The notes under the pieces: generated by a model | Seen by the model: the letters and a program-made list of their open reading frames with translations, nothing else | Told to the model about the DNA's origin: nothing | Databases searched by the model: none | Program-made: the position numbers and the translations under genes | Assembly (NCBI GenBank): GCA_963170055.1 | Contig: CAUJGJ010000087.1 | Location: 1,322,601 to 1,386,600 of the forward strand | DNA length: 64,000 nucleotides | Source of the DNA: Halisarca cf. caerulea | Lineage: Eukaryota > Porifera > Demospongiae > Chondrillida > Halisarcidae | Direction of reading: 5' to 3' | Shown here: positions 1 through 12,980 of the stretch, one piece after another | Layout: every line of letters begins with the position of its first letter | Position numbering within the stretch: position 1 is the first letter of the stretch

Positions 1-732
1 AGAGCTATCCCTGGTATACATACGTAGAAGCAACGCACATTTGATACATATGCACAGTGCTTCCCCCCAAACAAAAATTAAAAGAGGGGAGAGTGGGGCA
101 TGGCGTTTAGCGATGGTGGGTGCCTGGCTTTCTAGTTTTCTTGGCTGAAAACTACGAACCATGTAGTTAGTAAGTTATGACAATCTGATGCATATGCTTG
201 CAAGCATGGTGGTTTGTGAGATTTTGAGATCTTGATCAGCCTGCACCATGCTGCATAGGATATAGATCCTCTGTAGGTGTGCTACACCCACACACCTGTT
301 AGGCAGGCTACAACTACGTACATACATATTGTTTGAAAGACATGACCGCATGAAGTCTCATAGCACAAGTAATTAAATGTATAAATGTATCTAACAACAA
401 CAACATGTAGATTAACACAGCAGATAAGGACTGTTTCCAGGTGTTGTGCACCTTCTCTGCCTTCCATAGTGACCGCTCAGCCTTTAATGCTGTAACAAAC
501 ATGTGCTTTGAAACATCACAGGCACCTCGGCCTGCAGATATTTTATTAACTAACACATTCAAACCAATTCCACACAATAACTACAGCACTAACTAAAAAT
601 ACCTAACCTCGCCATATGCGTGTTGACTACATGTACTTGGGTTGCACGTGCCAGCCTCATGTGAGGGATAGAAAAATATCAACTTACTGCATATATGGAA
701 GAAAATGGTGGCTACGACGGGACAGGTCCTAT

Positions 733-1032
733 TCAGCGAACCAATCCAGCAGAGTCTTCAAAGATGAAGTAAATTTCTAAAAATGTATTTACACCAAAGA
801 ATTGTCCGCCTTTTGTAAGAAAGATCCCGCTAGTCCAAGAGATATCCATAACTCGGTATCGCTTCACTTTCAACTTAACCGCGACTTCTCCATTGACAAT
901 CTTGTCGAAACTTCCAATAATCCACTCGGTTCTTGTTTCATTTTATCCTTTTTTTCCAGCCACCCTACAAGTATTTTGTTCGCTTTCCTCGGGATTGGGC
1001 GGATTCGTGTTCCAAGTCACAGTAACACACAG
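733..1032 (-). pseudogene. Unrecognised protein-like reading frame, one stop
   Basis: Read leftwards, this gives about 98 codons with a protein-like composition (for example WIIGSFDKIVNGEVAVKLK, then GGQFFGVNTFLEIYF) and a single in-frame TAA near 943-945, next to a run of A that could also hide a frameshift. It ends at TGA (733-735). The segment is richer in CpG than its surroundings. Most of it is unique to unit A: the C copy keeps only the upstream end, near 33,230-33,270, encoding VTLTWNTNPPN. I do not recognise the family. It could be a captured host exon, or part of a transposon or other mobile gene. Confidence 0.3.
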
Positions 1033-3870
1033 AACAAACGAAATGCTCGCTCTTCACACATTATCTATGAGCACTTATGTATTGAAAGTGAGTGTGAAAT
1101 TCCACACTCGTATGAGGCACGTGCGAGTCTCGCAAACTATCTGCAGATTAAGGGTAAGTTGCTTTTAATCACAACTGTAACTCATATATTCAGGCTTTGA
1201 TTAACAAACCACTTCCACACAGGAACCCAAAGTTGGCATAACACACACAAAGAACATATGTACCACAACTGCGTATAAGTCTTAGAGATTGGACAACAAA
1301 AGATGACATGCTTGCAGTAAAAAAAACATGTGCTATGAGGATGTCATGTCATAAATCACACTGACACCCCATACTGTACTGCTCAGGAATTTCATTAATG
1401 CTAGAAAAACATTACACAAAAGAACATTGCATAGGAAGAAAGGTACACACAATGACACATTACGCTATTGTAAATGCAATCGATAGGAGAGAATGAAAGG
1501 TCTATCATAGCATTGCTTGGGGTGTTGACAGTCAAAAACATCAGCTACTTGAGGTACGTTACCATATTTCAGGAACTACGTATGTGAGACCCACAACACA
1601 ACCACAACCTACAGTAAGACCTCTAATGTGACACACGTACGTATGTACTTATGATTAAGTGAAGAATTATGCACTTCTCAAGCAAACCACACTAGTGTCT
1701 GTAAGATGCAGAAGATGTAGTGTAGGGACCTCATGCAGAACAGTAGTACAGCATGTCAGCACGAGCCAACATCACATGTACGTACATACGTACATATTTG
1801 TATGTGTGAACATATGCACAACCATAGACAAATTAATAGTGGGAATGTCATGTCACGCTCTGCATTATAGAGTGATGTACGCATGTACGTACCAATTGGA
1901 TAGTATGGCTTCACTTGGCCATGCTATGCAATGCTGTTGACAAATAAGCAATAGGCTGTAAACTCTACAGTTCAAATACAGTAGCATAATATCACACATA
2001 CAACATGCGTATGTACGCTAGTAAAAATGTTCAAGTAACACCAAAGTATATTGTTCAGCTCACACACCAATAGTAAGGACTAGTACATGACATCACAACT
2101 TCACCTGAATATACTTACGTACGTACTTAAGCATGTACATACTCATTCATGTACGTACATTCGAAGTAAGTACAACTTCAAAACTCAACACTTGTATGAT
2201 AGAGGTACATACGTACACAGCTTCTTTCATTACCTACACTGTGGAACCTCCGTAGTACAGACTCTTTAGAAATGTAAAAAGGTTTACTACACATATTATG
2301 TACATTCTCACTGCAGCGAGACTACATTACACTGTGGTTGGGTGAAAGTGGATTTTGCACTCACAATCATTGTTGAGAAATGTGACGATTGTTGCAATAC
2401 TTACTTTATGCCAGAACTCAAAGAATACACTTCATCAGGTCAAATACATACATATGCCACAAAGTGGGAGTTGAACCTGACAACTCAGAATACTTGAATC
2501 AGTGTTTAGTGAAGTAGCCAATGTGGCTACAGACCTCCCCGAGGTACTTCAGCTTGCATATCCACAAACAGTTGGACTAATGATGTTATGATTGTCACAA
2601 TATCAAACTTTGCCATCAATAGGATCATTGTCAGCAGAATTATCACAGTACAGTGATGATATTGAACTATTGCACAACTCTACTTTGCGAACATAACAAT
2701 CTGCATATCAACATATATTCTTCACAAAAAGCTTCCTGTAGAGAACTCTGCTATTAGGTGAGTTGGCTACCTACGTATGTAGAAGAGGTTTCAATGTACA
2801 CACAGTAAGTACGTATGTACGTACGTACATACCTGAGAGCAAAAGCACTCTATTACTAGGGTTTTACTCTTACACATTGGTTGTTTTCAATGCACCAAAA
2901 TAACATTGGCCGAAAGGATGATGTTAATGGTGATAGGGCTTCCCTTCAGTTTGGTAGACTCAGCATACTTAAGGTCCTTGGAAAACCACTTACAATGAAG
3001 TGAAAAGTCCACCATGTCCCAGTAGTGAGAATGGTTATGGGTATGTATTCTTGTTTCTTGTTGTATTCTTGTACATTCTTGTATTCCAGTATCACTGATA
3101 GCCCAACGTGTATGTATATGTACGTATGTGAAACACATGTACTGTCACAATATGGGGATCTCACAGTCCAGCCCACTGACTCATCCCCATTCAGTTAGCT
3201 GGGTAGAATAGGGCTCTCAGTGAAAATGCTAATCAGTCTGTGGATGGATATTTTATGACTTCATTAAACATTTCAGTTTTGATTTGAGTAATGCAATCTC
3301 ACTTCACAGAGCTAGTGTTGGTGGGGATAATATTGATCATTGTCCCCAATTCTCACATCCTTGTCCTCACTGTTCTCACAAGGTTAATACAATGCAAAGT
3401 TACATACGTACATACATGCACACTATTATGTATGCAGTACTAACAAACAGCAAAGGATCAATAGAATAAGATTAACTTGCATGAGGAGTCACTCTAGTTA
3501 TTAAACTGTTCTAAAAACAACAAGAGTTAAACGGGGATCAGGAAATGGAAACGTTCATGAGAGACTGTAGAATTTAGATATGCAGTCCTTCGAGGATAAA
3601 ATGGAATACTTTGTATGTGAAATTTCATACGTACTCAAAGCACATACACTTTCACGATAACTATACTGTACTAAACTGAAGAGAGTGCTGACGTCGAAGT
3701 GACTGACTGATTACTTATACAATACAGCATAAGAATGTATGTACGTATGTACGTATATACGCATGTACGTAAATGTTCTAGATAATAATCTATATGCACA
3801 TACGTACATAGGTGCTGAACAGGAATTCATAGAAACAGGTGTGCAGGTGTATATATATAATATATGTGTG

Positions 3871-3893
3871 TGTGGGTGGAGGGGGGGAGGGGG
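3871..3893 (+). repeat. G-rich tract beside the TG microsatellite
   Basis: Runs of seven and six G separated by a single A, preceded by GGGTGGA. It sits about 40 bp upstream of a 300-bp TG tract. The C copy (about 36,619-36,643) keeps the same arrangement with different G-run lengths. It is a candidate G-quadruplex by sequence only. Confidence 0.5.
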
Positions 3894-3936
3894 GTAATAA
3901 TAATAATCTGAGGATATGAACCCACAAGAGCAAAAA

Positions 3937-3937
3937 T

Positions 3938-3972
<35 letters not shown>

Positions 3973-3994
3973 GTGTGTGTGTGTGCATGTGTGT

Positions 3995-4034
<40 letters not shown>

Positions 4035-4050
4035 GTGTGTGTGTATGTGT

Positions 4051-4126
<76 letters not shown>

Positions 4127-4240
4127 GTGTTTGCATGTGTGTGTGTGCGTGTGTGCATGTGTGCATGTGTGCATGTGTGTGTGTGTGTGTGTGTGTGCGT
4201 GTGTGTATGTGTGTGTGTGTGTGCGTGTGTGTGTGTATGA
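3937..4240 (+). repeat. (TG)n microsatellite, ~300 bp, interrupted
   Basis: Near-continuous TG dinucleotides with occasional TA, CA and CG variants. All bases alternate purine and pyrimidine except at a few interruptions. The orthologous tract in unit C (36,690-36,785) is about 95 bp. Open frames of Cys-Val or Thr-His repeats across it are artefacts. Confidence 0.95.
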
Positions 4241-4569
4241 TTGTACGTATACACACGTACAATCACACACACACATACAATCCTCTTTGCTTACTCAACA
4301 GTCACAAACATCTAAAACAACATACTGTACATGGCAAATATGTATACATGAAAACTGGACTCTTGGACATCACACAATAATTGGTGGACCCATCCCCTAC
4401 TGGACCTGTATGTACGTATGTAATGTCACACTAAGAAGTATGTACATATTCTTGTATATCTAAAGTCATGCTTCAACCATGCACAAGTATATACGTATGT
4501 ACTGTATGCACATTTGTCCAATGAATAAAAGGTCCTAAAAATGATTGTGCACCTCAAAGGTACACACTA

Positions 4570-4729
4570 CAGTGGAACCATTATAATCTGAATCTCTGTG
4601 GGCAAAAAAATTGTGTCAGATTTCAAAGGTTGTCAGTTTACAGAGTGACTCTTAGTACACTTCAACATGGTGACTGTACCTCATAAGATGGTTGGATTAT
4701 AGAGAATGTCAGATTAGAGAGGTTTCCTG
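4570..4729. mobile_element. 160-bp MITE, TA target duplication
   Basis: The ends CAGTGGAACC... and ...GGTTTCCTG are imperfect terminal inverted repeats flanked by TA (4,568-4,569 and 4,730-4,731). The inner parts share the TATAATCTGA and TCAGATTAGAGAGG words. Ends and TA duplication fit a nonautonomous Tc1/mariner-type element. It is also present in unit C (about 37,125-37,260), where the left end has been lost, so it predates the A-C duplication. Confidence 0.7.
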
Positions 4730-7367
4730 TATAAGACTATGTTTACATGCAGTGCTTGCATGATGGAAAAGGCCTCCCTTGCACTCTAGATCTGAGCATA
4801 AAGCATTCCAATTAGCCCTTCTGCACTAGGGTTCTACTCATTACACTCATTGGCTGTTATGAATAAACTGCTTAAACTAACATTGCCTAATAAGGTATTG
4901 TTAGCTGCAGGAAGGCTTCCCTCACTTATGCAAACACCACATACTAGGGGTGCTTGGGATGACAGTAAACGGATACAGTCATACTTAACATTACTTAGTT
5001 TAGAGTGTCTTTGGTCAAACCTCTTTATAAAGTCATTTGATACAACATCACTCTCTCTACACCAACACACATGCAGGGAACTGTTTCACTGGTCTATGTA
5101 CTGGTTATAACAACGTGTTTATAGCAGCAGAAAGAGTGGAACCAATGGTGTTGTTGTTGTAAAGAGGCCTGACTGCAGCATGTATGTATAGTATTAAATC
5201 AGAATCAACAACAAAACACAAGTGCAGCACTCGATCATAATTAAATGGCATGTCTGAGACATACATACAGTATATACAGTGCATGCGTGTGTACATACAC
5301 ATAAGAATGCATAGCCAGCACCTTGATAACATGAAATCATTTATTCATTACTCATGTCCAGCTACCTTGGTCTGTGTCACCATGCCACATAATAGTTGTA
5401 TGTTCTCTTGGGTACCACAGCAGCACACCTTCCCACTAGGGAGGATACAACTGTGCATGTACGTACGTATTGCCTGAAGCACACGATAGCACGTAGTCTC
5501 CTATCACGAATAATTAGATGTTCATACACACACATATGTATGTATGTACTGCTGTATGTATGCTTTGCAGATGAAAGTATCTTTGCTGGGTTTTTTTTTG
5601 CCATTTGGAACAGCACAGAAACATCTGCCTGCATTGCATTGCACAGTGGAACCCACTCCACATGACACTCAAGGGACTAATGAAAAGTGTTCTTGTTATC
5701 AGAATTTCATATTACTAGAACCATTAGGAATATTAGAGCATTGAAGGGGACATTTGCAGCTTTCATGTTAACCATAATTTTGCATAAAATGAGTTTGTGC
5801 TGACAGGGTTCCATTGCACTCATGTAATTGCAGATGCCGCTAATCTGAGGGTAGAAGTAGAAGACGTTCCAATCAAAATGAAGTCTGTTGGATTCCCAGG
5901 GGACATGTGTAACCTCACAGCTCAAATGAAGGAGCCCATACCACCTATACCACCTATACCACCAGAAGGAGCCAGTACAAACCACAAAAAATGACAAACA
6001 TAAGTACGTACCTTAAACTTTATTAAAGGTTAGCATTACTCTAAAAATGCTAAGGAATACTGTTCCACTGACCACTTTCCTCCGAATACGAATAAGACAA
6101 ATGTGTACAAACAATAGTCAAGCAAAATCATGCCACAGGACCCCAGAGGTGAATGACTACCCGGACAACTACACTTGTATCTAGAAAAGTTAGGACTGCT
6201 TGTGGTTAGCGGGACATCGGCACTACTTGGCTGTCATTGCTATCAACCTCTGCCCAGGTCACACATCAAAGCATTGGAAACCACAGCAAGTCAGGATTTA
6301 AGGCACACACTCCACGTATGTACATAGGGTTCTGTTCAGGTAATCTCCTGATGTGGTGCTCAGTCAATCAATTCACAGCTAACACAAGTTTAATGTATGA
6401 CACTATTCGCCGAAGATGGTTGCTATTGGTATCACTTATATACGCATGTACTATGAGAAAAAAATGAAGACCTGTGTACCTTTAAGTGTACCATCCAGCT
6501 AAAAACATGACCAAAGGTTCTTTTCAAGGTAGCAAGACTAAGCATGAGGTTAATGTAGTGTTTCATTCAAAAAAACAGTTTAGAGAAAAGACAAGATCTT
6601 AGAATACTGCATTGAGATTTCAACTTCTCTGGTCTTTGAAGAGTGGCTTTACTTGGTCAGCATAGTGTAATGTTAACAAATAGGCAATGAACCACTAATC
6701 CCATAGTTTACATACAGCTGCAGTAGATACATACGTATGTACACTTGGCTATGTACATAAGTACGTACGTATGTACGTACATGTACATATACAGTACTTA
6801 AATGCTCAGGCAGTTCAGCTCACATATCAATACACATACGTACGTACAAATATATGTACTCCCTGATCACATATGGCATGTCACTACGTAGCACCTGTAT
6901 ATACGTACGTAATTACATACATTTCAAAGTACTACTGACCACACGAGCATTGAGTATTATCTTAATAATGTGCATACGTACTTTGACATAACTTATAGTA
7001 AACCCCAAACCTTCAAAACATGTTGTGCACACATGTTAACAGCACATTCCAAAAAGTGTTCTAATTAGTGCACGTAACACGGCAAACATTAACAGTAATA
7101 CTACAAGACAATAACCATGGTCATTGGAAGCATTCTGTATTCTGAACCTCACTAGGGGTTAACATTGTGACAAGATGTATATGTAAATACATATGCACAA
7201 CAAAACTAGTTTATCAAAAGGAAACCATTCATACACGAATAAATGTTCAATCTAGGCACATGTCTGGGCACTACTACATACTTTATGTCAGGTTTTGGCT
7301 GAGAAAGCCACTTCTACACATGAACCTAAGAATAGCGTAACACTCAAGGAACTCAGCACACGAGGAA

Positions 7368-7695
7368 GAATTGGGGGGTGCTGGTGGCTTAGTGGGCTGC
7401 TGATGTGACTGCAGAGCTAAGTTATGGGATGGACTAATGTCCAATCCAATGATGGTGTCTTTGACATTGTTTCTCTGTACCCCCCCTACCACCACGAAGA
7501 GAGAAGAGCAAAGAAGAAGGGCCACTACAGCCACCAAAAACTGCTGAACATTGCATGATTTAACATGTGACAGTTTATAATAACAATATTTGTTTGCTAG
7601 TTGTTTGGTTTGTGTACTTGTATTCCTGGGTCCCCTGAAAAGTAGCCATTGAGCTAAGTGGGTGTCCCAGTCTAAATAAGATCAATCCATCAATC
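7368..7695 (+). mobile_element. LINE 3' end inserted in unit A
   Basis: About 325 bp interrupts the recurrent module, which is uninterrupted at 20,620 and 40,205. It ends with GGTGTCCCAGTCTAAATAAG followed by short ATCAATC-type repeats, the style of 3' tail seen in CR1/L2-like LINEs. No reverse-transcriptase frame is left, so this would be a heavily 5'-truncated copy or a SINE that uses the same tail. Flanking A/G-rich sequence makes the target duplication hard to define. Confidence 0.45.
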
Positions 7696-9129
7696 AAAAA
7701 GAAAGAAAAGGTCATGTCTGCAGCAATACACGGATGTCATATTCTGCTCTGTATTATGGAGTGAGGCATCAAGTTTGAGCATCATGGCTTAACTTGGATG
7801 TTTGTCCTTTCCATGCAGGAACTGAACATCCTCTAGTTTAATTACAGCTGTTAGTACATACGTATGTACATGCATATGCATGTATGCTATATACCACAGC
7901 ACATTGTGCAGCTCACAAACAATAGTTCAGCTCAAACACCAATATGTACTATTGAATCACACATGACAAGACACCTTTACCTGTATATACGTACGTACGT
8001 ACATCTGAAGCACCACTGCAAACTCAATGCCAGTGAGACAGAGGTTCATACATACGTACTGTAGGTAACTACATCTACTACTAGCCACACTGTGGAGTCT
8101 CTGCACTACAGACGCGTTTGAAAAACAAAGGTTTGCTGCACATCCGTTTTCACTGTAATGGGGTTACTTCACACTAGAGTGGGGCGATATTGAACTTTGC
8201 AAGTGATGATTGTCAAGGAAAGCGAAGATTGTCGCAATACTTGCACAATGCCAAATAGTCCAAAAAATACACTTAATCAATACATGCGCATGTATGTCAC
8301 AAAGTTGACGTTGAACCCGATCAATCAGTACATTTTTGAGTTGTTGTTTAGCACACATAGTATCCTTGGGGCTACACACCACCCCGGGGTGTGTTACTTC
8401 GTGTAACCACAAACAGTACAATAATATTGTCACGATATCAAACTTTGGCAACAACACACGATTATTGTCCAAAAAATTATCACAGTATTATGATCAAATC
8501 AAATTATTGCCCAACCCTACTGTACGAACATAACAATCTACATAACCATATATGTATGCATGTACCGGAGAACAAGAGCATTCTATTAGGCCTTGTGTAC
8601 TAGGGTTTTACTCCTTACACATTGGTTGTTTTCAATACACATACACTAACTTAAAGATAAAATTGCCAAACAAGATCTTAATGTCAGAGGTGATGCATAG
8701 GGCTTCTCTTTAGTTTGGTAAACTCAGCATACTTGAGGACATTGGGATACCACTTTTACTGAAGTGAAAAGTCCTCCATGTCGCAAAGTGAAAAAGGATA
8801 TGAGCATGTATCATTCATATAGCTCAGTGTCTTGATAGCCTATACTCATATGTATGCATATCATGTGTACATATGCGTATGTATGCATATGTACACATAC
8901 AGGTGCTGCCATGCTTCTGCGGGCTCATAGTCTAGCCAGCCAGATCAATCCCATTCAGGAATTAGTGTAGACTATGAGACTAGTGAAAATACTTATCCTT
9001 GTACATGACTTCATGAAACATTTTAGTTTCAATTGTGTAATACAATGTACAATCCTTGGAGGACTGAACAGACCCAGGATATTAGATAACACACTTGAAG
9101 TACACACCCTTTCACTGACAGAACACTAA

Positions 9130-9865
9130 AGCGCACCATACACGAGGCAACTTTCGAGCAACTTAGTTGCCTTCAACTTAGTTGTCTCCGAGTTGCTTTC
9201 CCAAAAATACTGGCAACTTTTCAGAGGCAACTTTGTGTGAAGCCACGAAGTTGACGTAACCACTTTTTGCGCGAACGATGGCCGACAACACAAACCATGT
9301 TGTCTGTGAAGTTATAATCATTTTGCTACTAAAATGACGTAGAAGACGTAGGAACAGGGTTCAATGGACGCGAGAGTGGATTCTAAATTGAGAATTCCAA
9401 GGAGCATTCCATTAGCTCATGAAGATTTGCATTTGTGATGTTAGCAGCTATCGAAACTTCGTTTATATGGATGCTGGGACTGTTGAGAAGCTTTTGCGTG
9501 TTGTTGCACTGAGTATCCCCTACCAAGATACGAATATGAGGCAGGCCATATAACCAGCTGAAAGACTGGCAGTTACCTCTAGCTTCGTAGAGAGTAATCA
9601 ATTAGGTCTAGCTTTGTAGAGAGTAATCAACTCCTCAATCTTCTCGTGCGTGCACTCGAATGCGGCCATTTTTACTTCGTGACATCAGAAATATTGTCGA
9701 TGCCTTTGATGTTTCAGGCAACTAGTTGCTCAAAGTAGACACTCACGCAACTTGCTGGCAACTGTTGCGCAAAACTTTTTGACTGGCAACTTTGCAACAT
9801 ACACGAAGCAACTTTTAGTTGCTTTCAACTAAGTTGCTTGAAAGTTGCCTCGTGTATGGTAGGCT
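9130..9865. mobile_element. Harbinger-type MITE, 736 bp, TAA duplication
   Basis: Terminal inverted repeats of about 40 bp: AGCGCACCATACACGAGGCA at the left and, on the other strand, AGCCTACCATACACGAGGCA at the right. Flanks are TAA (9,127-9,129 and 9,866-9,868). The subterminal regions are full of CAACTT/AAGTTG words, which look like repeated transposase-binding sites. Unit C has the matching empty site at about 36,296-36,306 (GAATGCTAAGATGC). A 3-bp TAA duplication is characteristic of PIF/Harbinger elements. No transposase is encoded. Confidence 0.8.
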
Positions 9866-11187
9866 TAAGATGCACACATGTGGTTCAGAATCCTTTTTGC
9901 AGAGCGCTGCAGCCTGGTCTGGAAACACGTGTGCATATCACAATCCATAGTGTGAGGGTGACTCTTACGGTAGACAATCTCAGAGTCATGATAACTATAC
10001 TACATGTGTGCCCAGGAGAGTGCTGGTGGTGAGGTGACTGATCGACCGTAAATACAAAGATCACTCTTTCCTCTTGTACGTATGTAAATGTCTCCTTAAA
10101 TGCGTACTTCATAAGGTGGCATTTGAAGTCTCTTTCATCACTTAATTCGGAATAGATCTTCGACACAGTTCACAGCATATACGTATGTGCGTGCCCACAT
10201 GCATGGACACCTGTAGCCACATGAAAACATCACTTTCAAGCTAAGAATACGTCTTGAGGTACAACACAGCATATGTATGTACGTACGTACGTACAGTACA
10301 TATTTCTAGATAAGAAAATATATGTACCATGTACTACATAGGCACTGAGCAGAAACTTACTGAAACAGGGGCTGACTACATGGGACTAGGTGTGCACAGT
10401 CTCGTCTAGAGTTGATCAGTTTCAGCCACTTACCCTACCAATTTACATCGATTAGGAGGTGTGCTGACATCAATGACCTGTGCTTCATCACAAATGTCAG
10501 CACACTTTTGCCTTTGCTCCAACCAGACGCTGCCCACGCACCAGATACAAACGAACAACAAAGCACAAGTGCAATACTCACAAATCGCATGTCTGACATC
10601 TACGTATAATATGCACTGTACATGTTAGAACGCATAACCAGCACCTTCCCCGGTCACTCCCTGCACAGATAGTAGAAGCTATGAACTTCGTATTCAGTTA
10701 TTACTCATGACGTTTGCTGTACTGCAGTCATTCAAGGCATACATACAAGTGAACTAATGACATATGCACACTATCACATGACAACAAGACACTTCAAACA
10801 AGGGCACACTATTGAACTACACATCAGCAATGAAGTGTGGTTCTTACTCTTGGCACTACAAGCTTATGTAGTTTATAGTGACAACCGTAAGAGCCAGGTA
10901 GTGTAAAGCTCTTATTGTCATGTGTACAACAATCATCTGTGTACTTACATACATGCTCACGTACACACAGATTGCAATTTTACAAAGTAACAGAGTTCAC
11001 ACACACATCAAGTAGTAATGCAAAACAATGAAGCGAACAAAAGAACATTACACTGAGAATATGTGCATGAAAACAAAGTTATCAAATTCAAAAAAAAAAA
11101 AAAAATTCTAAATCACATACATACGTACACATGGATTGAAAAACACTTGTTTTAAGGCAAGAAAGTTAATACAAGGATGTCAAGAAA

Positions 11188-11245
11188 CACACACACACAC
11201 ACATACACACACATAGACACACACATTCACACACACAAACACACA
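11188..11245 (+). repeat. Short (CA)n microsatellite
   Basis: CA dinucleotides interrupted by TA, AA and TTCA variants, in a unit A region that also carries the recurrent AGGGGAACCCAAAGTTGGAG motif at 11,315. The reading frames over it are repeat artefacts. Confidence 0.85.
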
Positions 11246-11775
11246 TGCAAGTATTATAAATACAAAAGCAATGTTGAAGCGACATGCATGCAGGTAATGC
11301 ACATACGTAATGCTAGGGGAACCCAAAGTTGGAGAATACTCACAGTGACTTTTCGTAGTTAAATACACATACGTATGTAGGTGCTGGTACATACGCACAC
11401 CTGAATATGCAGAAATGCCCCAAAAACACCAAAGCACACTATTAAAACACATACCAATACATACGTACTCCAGATTACATTTGGCATGACACTAGCACAT
11501 GCACGTACCTATGTATATACGTATATGTGCATTGGCGTAGGAATGATTTGTACTTTGGGGGGGCTCATTCAATATCGTGTGCAATTCATGTGTAGTATAA
11601 TCTCCAGCCCCCATGGTTCCTACACCTATGCATGTGTATGTATGTCCGCACATACGTACATCTGAAAGTACGCACATTGCTCACACTAATGTTGGGCATT
11701 GTAGAATAATAACTGTTATGAGAATGGTTCTGAACATATGTACAAAACCATATAAAAACATTGAAAATTAGACAT

Positions 11776-11845
11776 GCATAGGGCTAGACGGGCATAGGCT
11801 AGGCATTTATAGGGCTAGACAGGCATAGGGATAAACAGAGGTGGG
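11776..11845. repeat. Degenerate GGGCTAGACAGGCATA repeat
   Basis: Three to four imperfect copies of a 16-20-bp word containing CTAGAC(A/G)GGCATAGG. The B copy at 24,606-24,740 is longer, with about six copies, so the array has changed length since duplication. Confidence 0.7.
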
Positions 11846-12109
11846 TTAGACTGGGTACAGTGTGTGAATTCCTACTCCCGCAGCAATAATATCAATGCAG
11901 GATGTAGGAATTGAACTACGTATGTATGTATGTATACAGCAATGCAAGTTGTACACTTTGCAATACAACATACGTTAGTACATTAAGCTGCTTTTTGTCA
12001 TACACACAGCAATCATCCTTAGTACTTTCGCATGTACACACAAATTCTGTTTTGTAACAGAGCTTTGGAGTTACGTACACATGCACACATGCATGTATGT
12101 ACACATGTA

Positions 12110-12135
12110 CACACACACACACACACACACACACC
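12110..12135 (+). repeat. Short (CA)n microsatellite, anchored by a duplicated flank
   Basis: Follows the flank TTTTGTAACAGAG...GTTACGTACA and a run of CATGCATG-like sequence. The paralogue in B is at 25,005-25,032. Confidence 0.8.
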
Positions 12136-12889
12136 ACACAATGCTACACATAAGGACACATTACACTATATATTGCAGATACAATCTACAGGAGACGTTG
12201 GGATTTCTATAACTGCATTGGTGTGGGTATTAGCAGTCAAAAACATCAGCTGTTAGGAGGTGGTCACATTTCAGGAACTATGTACGTGAGACCTGCAATC
12301 GTACCAACCACCTCAAAAACAACATACTTGGTACATACGTACGTAAATACGTAAAAACATGATTAAGCTGTGCATTATGCCATGTTCCAGCAAACCATGA
12401 AGATGCCCATAGGGTGCATTGTAGGGAGCTCATGCAGAACAGCAAGTGCAGCTTGTCAGCATGAGCCAATATTACATTCATACACAACCAAAGACAAACC
12501 AAGTAGTAGAGCTACAGTACATACTAAGAGACTAAAACATACACACATACGTATGCATATACAAACTCTTAAGGAATAATGTAATGTGGAGAAAAAGAAG
12601 CTTGGTAGATGTGTGCGTATGATGACCGTCTACATACAAGTAGGGTTGATCCATGGATGCATCCGTAAGATACGAACAATGTCTTCACTTCTAGATGAAG
12701 TCTTAGAACAATATATGGAGAACAATGCTTGTGACGATTTCATGGGTGCAAATTTCTAATACCGATCGGCATGTTCATTCCTGTGGATGTTTTACAAGGT
12801 CAGTCACATTTGCTAAGACCATTCCTAGATCCTAGTACACTCCAGTGCCATTCTCACAATGAGCACATGTGCTCATTGACATCCTGACC

Positions 12890-12980
12890 ATAGATGATAG
12901 GCTATGGTCGCTTACCACGGCATGACGCCCTAGGTCCTATGACGCTATGCGTTCGCGAGCGTTATAGCCTAGAATCTATG
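12890..12980. mobile_element. 91-bp hAT-like foldback element
   Basis: Its ends pair with each other: ATAGATGATAGGCTATGG at the left against CCTAGAATCTATG at the right, so the whole element folds into a hairpin. It is flanked by an exact 8-bp duplication, TCCTGACC (12,882-12,889 and 12,981-12,988). The paralogous site in unit B has one TCCTGACC (25,623-25,630) and no insert. The element is GC- and CpG-rich compared with its surroundings. An 8-bp duplication fits hAT or P-type transposition; it encodes nothing. Confidence 0.8.

Noticed and set aside
802..1200. 132-codon plus-strand frame
   Set aside because: The minus-strand reading of the same DNA looks more protein-like, and the plus frame is not kept in the unit C copy, where an in-frame TAG appears near 33,388.
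3711..4463. Several long open frames of Thr-His or Cys-Val repeats
   Set aside because: They are translations of the TG/CA microsatellite in different frames; same for 17,301-17,603, 23,599-24,129, 36,429-36,996, 42,545-42,872, 51,861-52,320 and 61,208-61,481.
5797..5994. Plus-strand frame ending in a proline-rich PPIPPIPP run
   Set aside because: The proline run comes from a local CCACCTATA repeat missing in the unit C copy (38,750), and an in-frame stop lies in C, so there is no sign of coding constraint.
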